Positions 1 through 12,600 of a DNA stretch of 64,000 nt are shown here, piece after piece. Position numbers and translations under genes: made by a program. Each line of letters opens with the position of its first letter. Position 1 is the stretch's first letter. Source of the stretch: Amaranthus tricolor (Eukaryota > Streptophyta > Magnoliopsida > Caryophyllales > Amaranthaceae); contig NC_080059.1 in NCBI RefSeq assembly GCF_026212465.1, positions 11,895,329 through 11,959,328 on the forward strand. Reading direction: 5' to 3'. The notes below the pieces were generated by a model. The model saw only the letters and a list, made by a program, of their open reading frames with translations, was not told the DNA's origin and did no database searches.

Positions 1-529
1 CTTCAATCTGTGCAAAATTATATTAGTTTATAAATTATAAACAGTGTAAAATTTCTACTAATAAACATTCGGCCAATAAAAAAATTATACATGACAACAT
101 TATGTTAAAATGCCATTTTTTAATTTATATTAAAATTATTAATTTGTATGATGCTTTGTAAAGATGACTTTAATTGTCGTTATAACACAACAATTGTGAC
201 CACAATATCATTATTATTTTTTGTGGATATTTTGATTTATAGGTACCTTGCTGAATAATTAAGAGATACAGGTCAAGGTGATCAAGACATAACCTTTTTG
301 TGTTCCAAAACAATTTATAGAGATGAATTTAAAATTTGTGGTAAGTTTTGATATTATCATGGAAAAATGAGTTTAAGACAATATCCAAATGCTTACTAAA
401 ATTTATCTGATGGGTAAATATATAACGTGATAAATAAGCACTTGTATCCCAAATCATACCATAGGTAACTATAATTGACTTAAAATAAAAAAATATTAAT
501 TTTAACAAAGAAAACAATTTTTTAAAATT

Positions 530-1375
530 GGAAAATAAATCTAATCCCACGTTTTGTGTTGAAATTTGATACATGATCACTCTTTTGGCCAAAACTTTTG
601 ATAGGAAAATCATGTTACTGCAATGTTTACGGCATTAAAACGTAGATTTCAATATCTTTCCAATGATATATTATATGCCTGATTTCGATAACCGAGAAAG
701 AAATGATGATCGTTTAAAGTTTGCTTGTGCTGAAATTTGATATATGTTCACTCTTTTGGATGTAACTTTTTATACAAAAAATGTATTAATGCAAGGTTTG
801 TGACATTAGAAAATAGACTTCGAGAGTTTTCCAACGACATATTATATACCTAATTCTAACGATCGAGCGAGAAATGACGACCGTTTAAAATTTGCAGTGA
901 TTTCTAACATTCAGTCGCGCGTTTTACGCGGCAACACCGCGGTTCGATCGCTCGTTTTACGCAACCATACCTCGGAATGGTCGCGCACGACAAGATGTTA
1001 AAAGTCCCTGCAAATTTTAAATGGTCGTCATTTATCGCTCGGTTGTCAGAATTGGGCATATAATATGTCATTGGAAAGAGCTTGAAGTCTAGTTTTAAAT
1101 GACGCAAACCTTATATCAATAAGATTTTTTGATAAAAAGTTATTCCCCAAAAGATTGAACATGTATCAAGTTTCAGCACAAACGAACTTTAAACGATCGT
1201 CATTTCTCGCTCGGCTATTAGAATTGAGCATATAATATATCATTGGAAAGATCTTGAAGTATAGGTTCTAATGCTGTAAACATTGCAATTATGTGATTTT
1301 CCTATTAAAATTCATAGCCAAAAGATTGAACATGTATCAAATATCTATGCAATCATTTTTTTTGAAATTAACGAT
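530..1375. repeat. Inverted repeat built of ~180-bp monomers
   Basis: The left arm (about 530-905) and right arm (about 1003-1370) are imperfect reverse complements around a GC-richer centre near 910-1000. Each arm holds two degenerate monomers of about 180 bp, marked by an ATATAATAT core followed by a TTGGAAAG-like core. The short open frames here (329-613, 904-1107) resemble no protein I know and I treat them as chance. Similar monomers are often seen in plant LTR-retrotransposon non-coding regions, but I cannot assign a family. Confidence 0.6.
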
Positions 1376-1894
1376 CATTATTGATGCTTACCGAATCATT
1401 TGGTGATTATTTTCATTTGCCATAATATTTTGATATTGAATTTTAATTCAAAGAGTTTTCATGGAGAGAAATTAGAGGGATAAAGTTATTAAATTTTATA
1501 AAGGGCAATATTAGAATTTCAATATAAAAAGGATGGTGACACAATGAAAAAGGTGGCGAAGTATAGTAATGCCCATTCAACATTTTGTAGTTATTGATTG
1601 GTCAACATCATCATAATGAGACCAGTGATAAGTGCACTTATTGCACTTATTTATATCATTTTATACTCCTTAATGATTGTCGTTGTTTGTAAGTTCGTGC
1701 TTATTTTGAAGATTTATGCTACATTACTCATTTTGGTTATTGATGTTGATTTTGAGTGGTTTTGATTGTTTTAAGCATAATTCAAATGGTTTTAATGATG
1801 ACGGAGTTTACTAAGGGGATTTTAGCTCGGTTGAAGATGTTCTACAAAGAAAATGAGCAAAAGGGTAAAAGAGTGTTTACAATGCAAAAGTTTT

Positions 1895-2070
1895 GAGGTG
1901 AAATTTGATACATATCTAATCTTTCGGTCATACCTTTAGATAGGAAGATCTTATAAATGCAAGGTTTACGATATTGGAAACTAAACTTCAAGAGCTTTCC
2001 AACGGTATATTATATGTCCAATTCCGATAAACGAGCAAGAAATGGCGACCGTTTAAAGTTGCTACGATTT
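1895..2070 (+). repeat. Additional solo ~180-bp repeat monomer
   Basis: This stretch has the same order of sequence blocks as the left-arm monomers at 540-905 and lies in the same orientation, separated from them by about 500 bp of unrelated AT-rich DNA. Confidence 0.55.
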
Positions 2071-3144
2071 TTCAGCACAAAACGCCGACTCGGCTAAAAT
2101 GATCTTTTCTTTAATCTTTGAATTAGCTTTTTAGAGTTAAGTCCTTATTAGTATAAATAGTCCCTAAAAAACTGATTAGGGTTCCTCTCCTTTTCTTTAT
2201 TATTTTTCTTTAGACTTTCTTACTCCTTTTTCCATTAGTTTATTCTAGAATTCACACTTCAATTTAGTTCATCATTAATTTTTTCCATCAATCTTTCATT
2301 GAATATTGTAAGTTTTTCTTTAACATTTAATTTCCTTTGTTTTTAATTTCTTGTACTAGTTTAATCTTCCATTAGTGAACTTTTGTTATTGTCATCAATC
2401 ATCCTTTAATAATAATTAGTTTTTGTTCTTCATTTATTGCTCTTTGATTCAGTTGTTGTGTTCTTTGGCATTTAACTATTGCTTCTCTTGTAATTTTCAT
2501 TAATATCATTCTTATTCATGTCTAGTATCATCTTAGGGTTTATGTTTATTGCTTTCACCATGATTAGTGAGTAGATCCATTTTCTAGGGTTAGTCTTTAA
2601 ACCTATAAATTAAGTATGATCTAATGATTGAATGTCTCTATGAAATTAGGATTAAAGTGGTTAAATTGTGCCAAATAACTCTAAATTAAATACGTTTTGT
2701 CGGACTAGTCCATAGAACTAGCATGTGAAATTGAGATCGACTTTGCTTTAGAGTAAATTTTAGTTAAATTCTTATTAATTCGTTCGTGCGAGAGTTGAAT
2801 TAGTAGGGTCTAAATCAAATAGTTAATCAACAGAGCGAGAGTTTGAGATTAACAAGATCATGTTTAACCACGTAATTAATCCGACATCTCATGGACACTA
2901 ATGAGAATTTGATCATACAAGACTTTAGGGGATTCCCGAAACCCTAGATCTCTTCATCATATAGTTTTAATTCATATTTCTTATTGCATTTGTAGTTTGA
3001 TAGCTAAACAAGCAACCAAACATTTTTCTCCTTGAGCAATATAATTAGTAGAAATTTGTAAGTTTATTGTCCTAGCTTCCTTATGTTCGACCCTCGACTA
3101 CATGTACACCATGCGCTTGCGGTTAAATAAAATTTGCACATCAA
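2071..3144. repeat. Degenerate LTR-like non-coding region
   Basis: No gene is seen. The stretch reads like the leader and end region of a plant LTR retrotransposon: a pyrimidine-rich tract at 2170-2260, long T-rich stretches, and a GC-richer end near 3100-3144 finishing in CATCA. I found no partner LTR, primer-binding site or coding domain within the window, so the assignment is tentative. Confidence 0.25.
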
Positions 3145-3710
3145 CCGGTCAAACAGATAAGATTGAGTAGGGTTCGGGTTCATTTCATATATAAATAGGT
3201 CCAAAACTGTTTGAGGCATATGTAACCCGCTTAATTAATTGAATCAAAATCATAACATGATAATTAGCAACACAGAAGGTCAACCCAATTTTTACCCATT
3301 TAATCGGTTTAGATTTTTTAATTTCATTTTAGGAGTTTTCACGACGACTTCATCTTATTCCTCAATATTTAACGTTATTATGAGTCTTAATTTGGCATTT
3401 ATTATGAAAAACAGGAAAATATTACCGTATTAAGTTCAGGTTATATTTATTGATTTAACTCGAAATTAATTTGTTTGATTAAATGAATTATACAGGTTTG
3501 TTTCAAGTTTAAATTTTTAACCTTAAAACATTTCATTAAATAAACAAATCGGATCGAATCAACCAACTTTATTATTTGGATTAAAAGTTTTATTTTTTCG
3601 TAGCATAATTAGTGGCATAAGTTCTTGTTTGTCACGATATGTATATTTATCCATGGTATTGTTTGTAGCACAAGTGCTTGTTTGCCATTATATATATTTA
3701 ACGATGATAT
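3145..3710. other. Intergenic AT-rich sequence, no gene seen
   Basis: The only open frame (3239-3433, 64 codons) has no recognisable motif and low-complexity composition. A short direct repeat around CTTGTTTG occurs near 3625 and 3678. Nothing else is supported. Confidence 0.5.
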
Positions 3711-5833
3711 CAGTGGTGGATCCAAGATTAAGAGCCATAAGGTGCACTATCAAAACACCATATTGCCTCCACGAGTTACTGAATGAACACCATATATAAT
3801 GTTTTCTCTGCTGCTGCAAGAGCTGAAGGCTCGTGATTCTTTTTCTTCCTCGTCTTCTTCAATACGAACTTGATTCATTTACTTATGAACAACATGATCA
3901 CTAGCTTAAATAAAAATCTTCATGTAAGGATTTGGGAATTTTGGATGCAAATTTGAATCTTGTAGTTTCCGAGGGCGGTGAGCAAAATTTGAAAAATTCT
4001 TCGAAGGCCCTATGCAATTTTAAAAATATTGATATTTTTTTAACAAACTTTGTATTTTTAACACTTAACATATACAACGTAATTCAATATCGAGGCCCTG
4101 TGTGGTTGAGCATGTTGTGCGACCCCTGGTAGTTTCAATGTGTTAACAATTGATAAGTGTAGTATTTTACACTTATTACACCTTGTTTGTTGTTTATCAA
4201 AGTCATTAATTAGTGTTTTGAGGTTTAAACTGGTTGAGATTCCCTATTTTGAATTCACGTAAGGATTTTGAGAACTTTGGATGCAAATTTGAATCTTATA
4301 GTTTCAATGTATTAACAATATTTGGATGCAAATTGGGATCATACAGTGTATTAATAACACTATTAATTCTTAGGGTAAAATGGTACCTTTATTTTCATCA
4401 TTAAACTTAAATCAATGGAGAATTCCATATAATTATTCTTCTAATTGTGGATCCATTTGCACAAAAACTAAGAAATATAAACAATTATTAACTAATCAGC
4501 TTCAAATAATTGCAGAAAAAAAGAAACATTAATTTTTAAAAAATCGTCCCTTGGGCACATAGCCCCATGTTGAATTTATTTTGATAAACAATTAACCCGT
4601 ACGTACAAAATGAGTTTTGATAGAAGTAGTGGCATAGGCAGTATGTGTATATCAAAATCAAAAAAAAAAAAAAAAAAAAAAAAATTACACTTAAACCTAC
4701 GTAATAACTAGTAGAAAGATGGAGACCTAAGTAGGTAGTCTAACGTTTAAACCCTTTGAAAATTGATACTATCTAATAATGTGATATCAATGTACATATA
4801 ATAAGTTGGTTAGCATGTTGACCGAGTGAAATTAGATATTTTCAAAATATATTTGATAATCTATTATTTACCTGATCAAGTTAGCAAACTCTAGTAGCCT
4901 CAAACTGTAAATAAATTTAAAAATATCTAAATATCAATATAGAGACAAAATTAAATTTTAGATCAATCCGAAATCGATCTAATTACGCAAATAAACACCT
5001 CTAATTAGAACTATTACTTTGCGAAATAAGTTGTAATATTTCAAAAATATACAAATACTATGTTTTCCAACCTAAATAAACAAAGAAATGTAATGAGACA
5101 TTAGATGCATAATATAGCGTAGTATTAGAATATCAAATAATAAGTTACTTTAAGATGTAACAAAGTTAGGAATATGTGGATTTATAAATATATATTATTA
5201 TTGCTTTGCTTTGTAGCTTTTATTGTTTGATATTCTAATAGTGAACTGCATCTACTGTCTCTTTTATCTTTCCTTGTTTATTTCAACTTAATCTACTTAA
5301 TACACCAATTTATCACAACGTGTATTTATTATAAACAAATTATAATTTAGGTTGGAAACACAGACTTTGTATATTTTTTAATGATAGGTTTGTAGAGTAA
5401 TAGTTTTAATTAGGTGTTTATTTGGATAATTAAATTTATTTTAGATCGATCTAAGAACGAATATATTTTTGCATTCACATTGATTTACATATTTTTAAAT
5501 TTATATAGAATTCGAAGCTATTAAGGTTCAGTAACATAATCGGCTAAATAATAAATCATCGAGTCTACATACTACAATACCAACTTATGACAAGTACTCA
5601 ATGATTGATATCAGTTGACTAGTATCACTATCCGTAACAGCCTGTTTTGGAATCGTTATAAATGCTTGTTCAACATCTTCAATCGCACAAGACCCTAAAA
5701 AATTAAGGGCCTCAATATTAAATTACGTAGTATATATTAATTGTTTAATGATACAAAATCGTTAGAAAAATATCAAAATTTTTGAAATTGCACAAAGCAT
5801 TCAATGAATTTTTCAATTTTTGCTCCGCCACTG
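3711..5833. mobile_element. Large foldback element (2.1 kb)
   Basis: The ends are inverted copies, CAGTGGTGGA at 3711 and its near complement ending at 5833. Matching continues inward: 3930-4135 pairs with about 5640-5825, and 4740-5140 pairs with about 5222-5640. The left arm has extra sequence at about 4140-4700, including a poly-A run at 4661-4683. No transposase frame is seen. No convincing target-site duplication is visible; the flanks GATGATAT and GTAATGAA do not match. It is most likely a non-autonomous DNA transposon with long inverted arms. Confidence 0.6.
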
Positions 5834-5857
5834 GTAATGAAAAGTTAGTGTAATTTT

Positions 5858-5892
<35 letters not shown>

Positions 5893-6060
5893 TCAAAAAT
5901 TTAATGGTCATACTTATTCACTTTCAACAGTCTCATTTTTTTTTCACAAAATTCATTCAATTCGTTAACATTTGAACATGTGGGTATTAGGTTGTAATGA
6001 AAATTTGTGAATAAAAATCTATTTTATGGTCAAAATTTCAATACCATGGGAACAACGAAT
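5834..6060. repeat. Dispersed repeat, related to the one in PAH intron 2
   Basis: This stretch matches 49640-49850 block by block, except that the copy here carries an (AT)n expansion at about 5862-5888. Sharing with the clearly bounded MITE-like copy at 49597-49912 supports calling it an old, truncated element of the same family. Confidence 0.55.
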
Positions 6061-6084
6061 AACATTTGTTCTCTTTTGTCCTTT

Positions 6085-6195
6085 CAAAAGTTATAACATT
6101 GTCTTTCTTTTGTTCGTTATTATCAACAGCGAACAAAGGGTTTTAACTTTTGACCAATTTTTTTATTCGCTATTAGTTTTAGCGAATAAATATCT
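6085..6195. repeat. Palindromic GTTCG repeat-family member
   Basis: It contains paired blocks around TTGTTCGTTATTATCAACAG and a second inverted-like block around TTCGCTATTAG. The same pattern recurs at 28130-28490, 28850-28935, 44240-44580 and 44945-45040, so this is a dispersed palindromic family rather than a gene. Confidence 0.45.
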
Positions 6196-6473
6196 GATTT
6201 CAGCTTTAACATGAACACGTACATTTTAAAAATCAAAAAGCTTATTTTCAAAATTTTTTTGAAAATGAGTTTAGTCGTTCAATTGTTCACATAATTGATC
6301 CATAGATTGAAGTATGCAATAGAACTTGGCAAAAAAGAACTCAAAAAAAAAAAATTGGAATTGTTCGCTAGCTTCTTGGGCTGGTGGGCTGCATTTTCAT
6401 TTGACAGTACTTGCATTTCATCAGTTTGATATATTGCTTTAACAAAATTTACATCAAATAACACAAATTTCTA

Positions 6474-7805
6474 TTTGAGACCGTCTTTATAAAAAACGTC
6501 TTAAGTTTAGGTCAGCCTAATTTTTAAATTTAAAAAAAAAAAAAAAAAACTATAACTTTTTGAACAATGCTTTTTAACTTTCATTTTTCAGTTTTTTTTT
6601 TTCTGTTTCCTAACAAAACTACTTATATTCCTCTTCCAAACTCCATTTGTGGTTTTCAATCTCTTCTTCTCCTCTCTAACTCCATTGTTGTTTATTCTTT
6701 ATTTATCTTCTTTAGCATTTGCAAAACCATCAAAGTTATGTATTTATACTTCATCCTTTTCGTTTTTAAAGCTTTCATTGTCATTTTTTTTTTGGATTGA
6801 TTGTGTTATATATTAATTGGATTTACAATTTTCTGATTTTTTTTTTAAATTAAGTTTCATCAATGGTGTAAATAGTGATGTTGAAAAAGACAACAATGTC
6901 TACTGTTTGGGGGAAATTAATAAAAGCAATTGTGGTTATAACATAATATATTTGGGGTTATAACATAATATACTTGTAATTATAACATAATATATTTGGG
7001 GTTATAACTATAATATATTTGGAGTTATAACATAATATGGTTGGGGTTATAATAAAATATATATTTGCGGTTATAACGTAATAGATTTGGATTTATAACA
7101 GTATATATTTGTGGTATACTACTACAAATTTGATATTATAATACTACAAGCAAATATATCATGTTATAAAACCTCAAATATATTAAATTTTAATTCCAAA
7201 TATATTGAGTTACAACCCCAAATATATTATTTTATAACCCCAAATATATTATGTTATAATCCCAAATATATTATTTTAACCTCAAATCATAAAAATCAGT
7301 CATAATTGTCTTCTTCAACATTATTGTTTTCCATCATTAATGAACCTTAATTTTTTTAAATAAAAAAATCAGAAAAACCACAATTTCTATTATTACCTTC
7401 CCCTAATGTTATACATTGTTGTTTTCTTCAACATCATCATTTTTCACCATTGATGAAGCTTTATATAAAAAAAAAAATCACAATCGAATTCAAGCATTAT
7501 TTCTTCCATTGTTAAGACAATATTTCAGGTTGTAGAAGGTGTGTATATTTGATGGTTAAAGAAAGAAGGGAGATAAAAGAAATCTGAATTATTACTAAAT
7601 CATATTTTATTTTGCATGGGAATAACAGTTAATCAGAAAACTTTTAATCCCAAAAAGAAAGCAGTATTCTACAGTTTTTTTTTTAAACAGCAATTGTTTT
7701 TAAAAAACAGCAATTTTTTTTTTAAAACAGATATTATTAAAGAAGGAAAGTGGCTGAACTCTTGAGAGCCGTCTTTAGAAAAGACAGTCTCTCAAGAGAG
7801 AGACT
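6474..7805. mobile_element. Long palindromic element with internal minisatellite
   Basis: Outer ends near 6474-6512 and 7765-7800 carry related GAGACCGTC/GTCTCTC-type blocks. Inner arms also pair: about 6825-6905 is the reverse complement of about 7410-7490. Between them, 6925-7105 holds about eight head-to-tail copies of a 20-24 bp unit (core GGTTATAACATAATATATTT), and 7145-7275 holds the same unit in reverse orientation. There is no coding capacity. It fits a foldback or MITE-type element whose centre has expanded as a minisatellite. Confidence 0.6.
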
Positions 7806-9400
7806 GAATTTAAAATAATGCACAAGACTGAATCTAATACCATTTCGTTCCCTTTATCTTGAGAAAGGATGTCATAAAAAAAAATTAAAAAAAAAAAAAG
7901 AAAAGAAAAGAAAAAAAGAAAAGAGTTGTTTAGTGAGGAACATAGTTTGATAGTTACAGGTACTACATAGGAAAGAGAAGAAACATTGATTTTATATTAA
8001 ACTATGTTCTGAATGAATAGGATGGAAGAGACAACTACTTCAATTGTTAGAGATATGAACCGAGTTTCAGAGAAATTTGTTACATCATTGATTTTAATTG
8101 CAATTCATTTTGTTTGAATGCCAAGTTGGAGAATATCATTACGTTAATGATGATGATAAATTCTCACTTAGAAACAGAGAAATGAAGAATGTCATTTGGT
8201 AAAGAGGTTGGGTATGTTGGTGGTTTCGTTGTTCGGTAGATAGGCTGGGTAATTAAGATTTTATTTTATTTTTTTAACAAAGTCAAAATTTTCATAAGTA
8301 GCCTGTATAAAAGGTTATAAGTCATTCACTCGTTTGGCTCTTTTATTGTAAATAGAAGCAAAAGATTAAACCTTTGTAGAATAAACGTAATGTAATGATT
8401 ATAAATTACTCCTATAAAGAAAAGCATATTTGAAGATAAGAATTCCATTTATTACCCATAAGAAATGACATCACATTATATGAAAATCTAAATTAAAACT
8501 ATTTCACAACGTACATTAAAATAGCCACAAATTATTGTGCAAACACAATCTTAATAAAAAACATGACTTATATTTAGGTTAATATATATTACTCATTTTT
8601 TTAATCGCATCACCGTAAATAACCTCTCTAATAGAGTAACTATAAGATAGCAGTACCAAAGCACAACACGGCCCTATGCCACCACACCTTTATGGCTTTA
8701 CACAAGAATCCAAGGCAAGAGGGGGAAAATGACCCTATTCGTCCACATTATGTTGATGGATGTTAGTCCTCCAAAAATATATTTTATTCATTACTATAAT
8801 AATAATAACAATAATCTACAGCTGGCAATGGGTGTTGTACACGTTCCCAATAAGGTGGGTAATTGACGATAATAATAATCCACAAGCTATACAATTATAA
8901 AGAAAACCCAAAAAAAATTTAAATGAATTACTTCTATTGTCAATGGTTTAGAAAAGTTTTATCAACAACTTAGTAGACAAAAAATGATTGCACATGTCCA
9001 AACCGACACCCATCCTTAAATCACGCGATAGATTACATTAAATCACAGATAATTAACCTCAAGTAATATGATTAACAACTGCAGATCAACAAACATGTAC
9101 CGGGAGAGATCTAAATTTTGATAAAACCACAAACTTACTATTAGAATTAACCATTTTCACTAGTTGATTAAGAATATATTAGCAGAAATTCTAAATCTTA
9201 GAACAAATTTTGATCTATATTGAATCCTATTTGTATGTCCTATATAGTACAGCCGAATCCCCTTTGCAATAGTATACAATGGCGATTCTTTGTATGAATG
9301 TATACAGCTGCGTTTCACAAAAGAGGCGGAAACAGATGATTCTTTCCCTTTGGTCAAGCAGGAATCAAAGAGGTTCATCATTGTTTCCAAGGGAGGGGAG
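7806..9400. other. Intergenic region between foldback element and PP2C 3' end
   Basis: A purine-rich A/G tract lies at 7876-7925. Nothing else could be assigned to a gene. The open frame at 9160-9417 (minus) has no recognisable domain and sits just beyond the PP2C gene, where it may overlap its 3' untranslated region. Confidence 0.45.
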
Positions 9401-9656
9401 ATTCGTGTAATCGACATATACCTTAAACACTCACCAGTCAGAAGATGATGCTACGTTAAGTTGGTTACTTCTAATCTGAGATTTCTGACATGAAAGAACA
9501 AACAGGGATTGAAGGGATCCAAGTAGCAAACCATTATGCTTCAACTTCTTTGTGAGTTGGAAAGGATGAATTCAACCGACAAACTTCAATTACTTTTCAT
9601 ATCACTGGAATAGAACAAACGGAATGCGCAAACTTATTTTCCGATGTTATACCCAG

Positions 9657-12600
9657 CTAGTCGCTGTCGCTGTGATATCTATCTGCACAAGTGTACAAAA
9701 GTGATGAATTCAAATATTGCAGTCGTGTACTACTATATTTTAAAGAATTAATAGAGACGTCAAAACATACTTCCAGAAGGTCTTTTCCCTTCCATTGCTT
9801 CTCTCTTTTCCTGGCAGCTTTGGCACAAGAAAGGGCCATCCCAAGGCCGAGATTTTCGATTAGAAGAACCGGCATGTATTGAAATACCATCTCCTGGTTT
9901 AATCTCAACTTGACAAATTGCACACATGAACAATTTGAACATATTGCAAAGTGGATATTTGGTCTCAAGCCTACAAAACAAAAATGCTGTTAACTCTTAT
10001 AAAAAAGCCATATATTTAATCCATAAGTTCCCAATAGGAGTGACATATAAATTAAAAAAAAATAAAGGTGACCATTATTGGTTAAGAACTAGACTCCTGA
10101 AGAAAATTACAAGCTAGAGATGATGAGAGGAGATCAAAACCTTCTCGCTAGACATGCAGATCCATCTTCAAAAATTTCCTGAACCACATCTGGTTCCATA
10201 TACTCTTTTTCAGTTTGAGATGTCGACTCAGTTGCCTTCTTTCGGAACATGGCCTTGAATACCCCTTTTCCTGCTTTTTTCGGGGCAGGCATAGAAGGAA
10301 TATTCTTCTCTGATTGACAAATGTCAACAACAATGCATGTAGTATCATCCCTGAGACCCTTCAACTGTACCGCTTCCTGAAAATGCAACAGTCAGGAAAA
10401 CACCAACCCTCATTTAACACAATCAACGTTTACCAAATAGACCTCTGGTTCCTCGGATTCAATATAAGTACTTTTACATAAAGCAAATCTCGGGAAATAT
10501 AAAAGTACTTTCATCAAAATCTGGTATCTAAGTAAAGTTTATGCAATGTTTTTTACGAAATAATTAGGCAGATACTAGATAGAATATGCCAATTAAATTT
10601 TTTAGAGCAAGATACTCTGAAAGCACATTATATTCAGATCAAAAAGATATTAAAAGCACTGCACTAAGTAGCCTACCTTCACAATCTGAGCAGCTGCTGC
10701 ATCTGCTGACATCGTACGAGAACAATCAAGTGCTGATTCAAAACTTAAAATATCCCATACACCATCACTAGCAATAATAAGCCTACCACCAGAAGATGAC
10801 AGCTGCAACAATTGCACACAAATCTGATCAGCAAAATGTACATGGCATATCCCATTGTATTGGTATTTGGTACACAATAAATATGAGAAGGTCTTAGATG
10901 TGCTTGCCTCATGCTAAGTTACTACAAGGCATTCAAAAAAACAAAACATGTCGCCCAACAAAAGGCGCCAAATCAGATTGGATCGAAATCATAGAGAGAG
11001 AAAAATGATGGTGATGTTTTAGACCTGAATCATCTACCTAGTCTGGACTGGTACCAATGAAAGAATATTTTTGGTGGAGAAAAGAAAACGCCCGAGGAAG
11101 TATCTCAAGATGTTCAATTTAGAGTTGAGGTTAGGAGCAATGACCAGATGAGAAACTTTATGATATGAAGTTGTATATAAACTTCTTATGATAGAGCCCT
11201 AGTAAACCCTACACCAAGAAGGTGGGACTAGTTCCCTTGATGCTATGAAGTTGTATTAATATAAACTTCTTATGATAGGGCCCTATTAAAACGCCCGGGG
11301 ACACTTTCAAGCTTCTACCTCATTGTGTAAATTTCCTTCTTCGGATTAAGAAAAACTTAATTTCCAAAAACAGGTGCCAAATCACCTCTCTAACAAGATA
11401 AATAACTCTTAATAAGTTAATAACATTTAATCATTTGGAAGTAATCCCATGCTACACTTTAGCCAAAGAATCTACATCTCTGTCAAATGGTTATAGTTCT
11501 AGAAACTCATTCCCTACTAAAACAATAATACAATACAATAGCAGTATTCTCAGTTTTATAATATATGCTATAACATCTAAAATCAAACACCCTTAGGTCT
11601 GTCAAAAACGCTAAGTTCACCAACTCTTCAAAGTATGATGCAAAAGAAAACATGAGCATATAAAAGAACGTAAAGCCTATGTTAAATAAACTTTCATTCA
11701 GATTTCAAACAGGTCATACATCAAATTTTAAAGAAGCGTAATCTTAAAAAAGATTCCATGACAGTCACCTAACTGTAAACAGATCCAAAAATGACAAATC
11801 ATTGGATCATATAGCTGAGTTCATCAAGGATCAAGGTTTCGACATCTTTAATACCCCTCCATTCCATTTTGTTTTTGTATCAACCTTAATTGGCAAAGAA
11901 GTTAATTAACACATACTAGAGTAAAATCTTGATTGATTCATCTCTATGTAAACTGTATTAACAGTAACTCTATAACTTTAGTTATGCACGATTAAAGTTA
12001 TCAAGGATTGATAATTATCTAGTAAAGAAAAGATTAATTATCACTAACAAGAAAAATAAAGAAGAAAAAGGAATAGATAAAGATATACGTAACATACCCT
12101 CACTTGTTTTACATAAGGAACCGGAACAATAAACTCACCGACATCCCTATCTCCAATGGATCGAGATAAACACAAGCCACCAGGCCAACATCTCAATGGA
12201 CCAATCTGCATACATTTTAAATGGCATACTCAGATAAAGAACATCAAATAAGGAAAGGTGAGACTGGGTCTGGGAATGACATCCAATAGAAAAAACTCAT
12301 ACATTCACTGTACAAAAACAACAAACAAGTATCAAACAATAGCATTATTCATATGACCATGTGCTAACACTTTAAGTCCTCCATTATTGTTAATAAGCAA
12401 ATTATGACATAGAAAAAGGAAGAATTAAGCTTCCAAAAACGATTAGAAAAAGGTCCCTGAATGAATTACGTCAAATGAAATCCAAATAGTTCAAGCATAA
12501 ACATTTCGAGAGTTTAAGAACTACTAATGAGACACATTTTACTGGACAACATTTTTAGTTTAAAAGGAGTCAAGAACATTACATGGCTCAAGGGCCCAAG

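Noticed and set aside
6567..6800. 77-codon hydrophobic open frame
   Set aside because: It is T-rich low-complexity sequence inside the palindromic element, with no domain or splice support.
9760..9968. A second overlapping minus-strand frame at 9657-9968
   Set aside because: It is the wrong frame of PP2C exon 8. The correct frame gives the Cys-rich C-terminus and joins exons 7 and 9 in phase.
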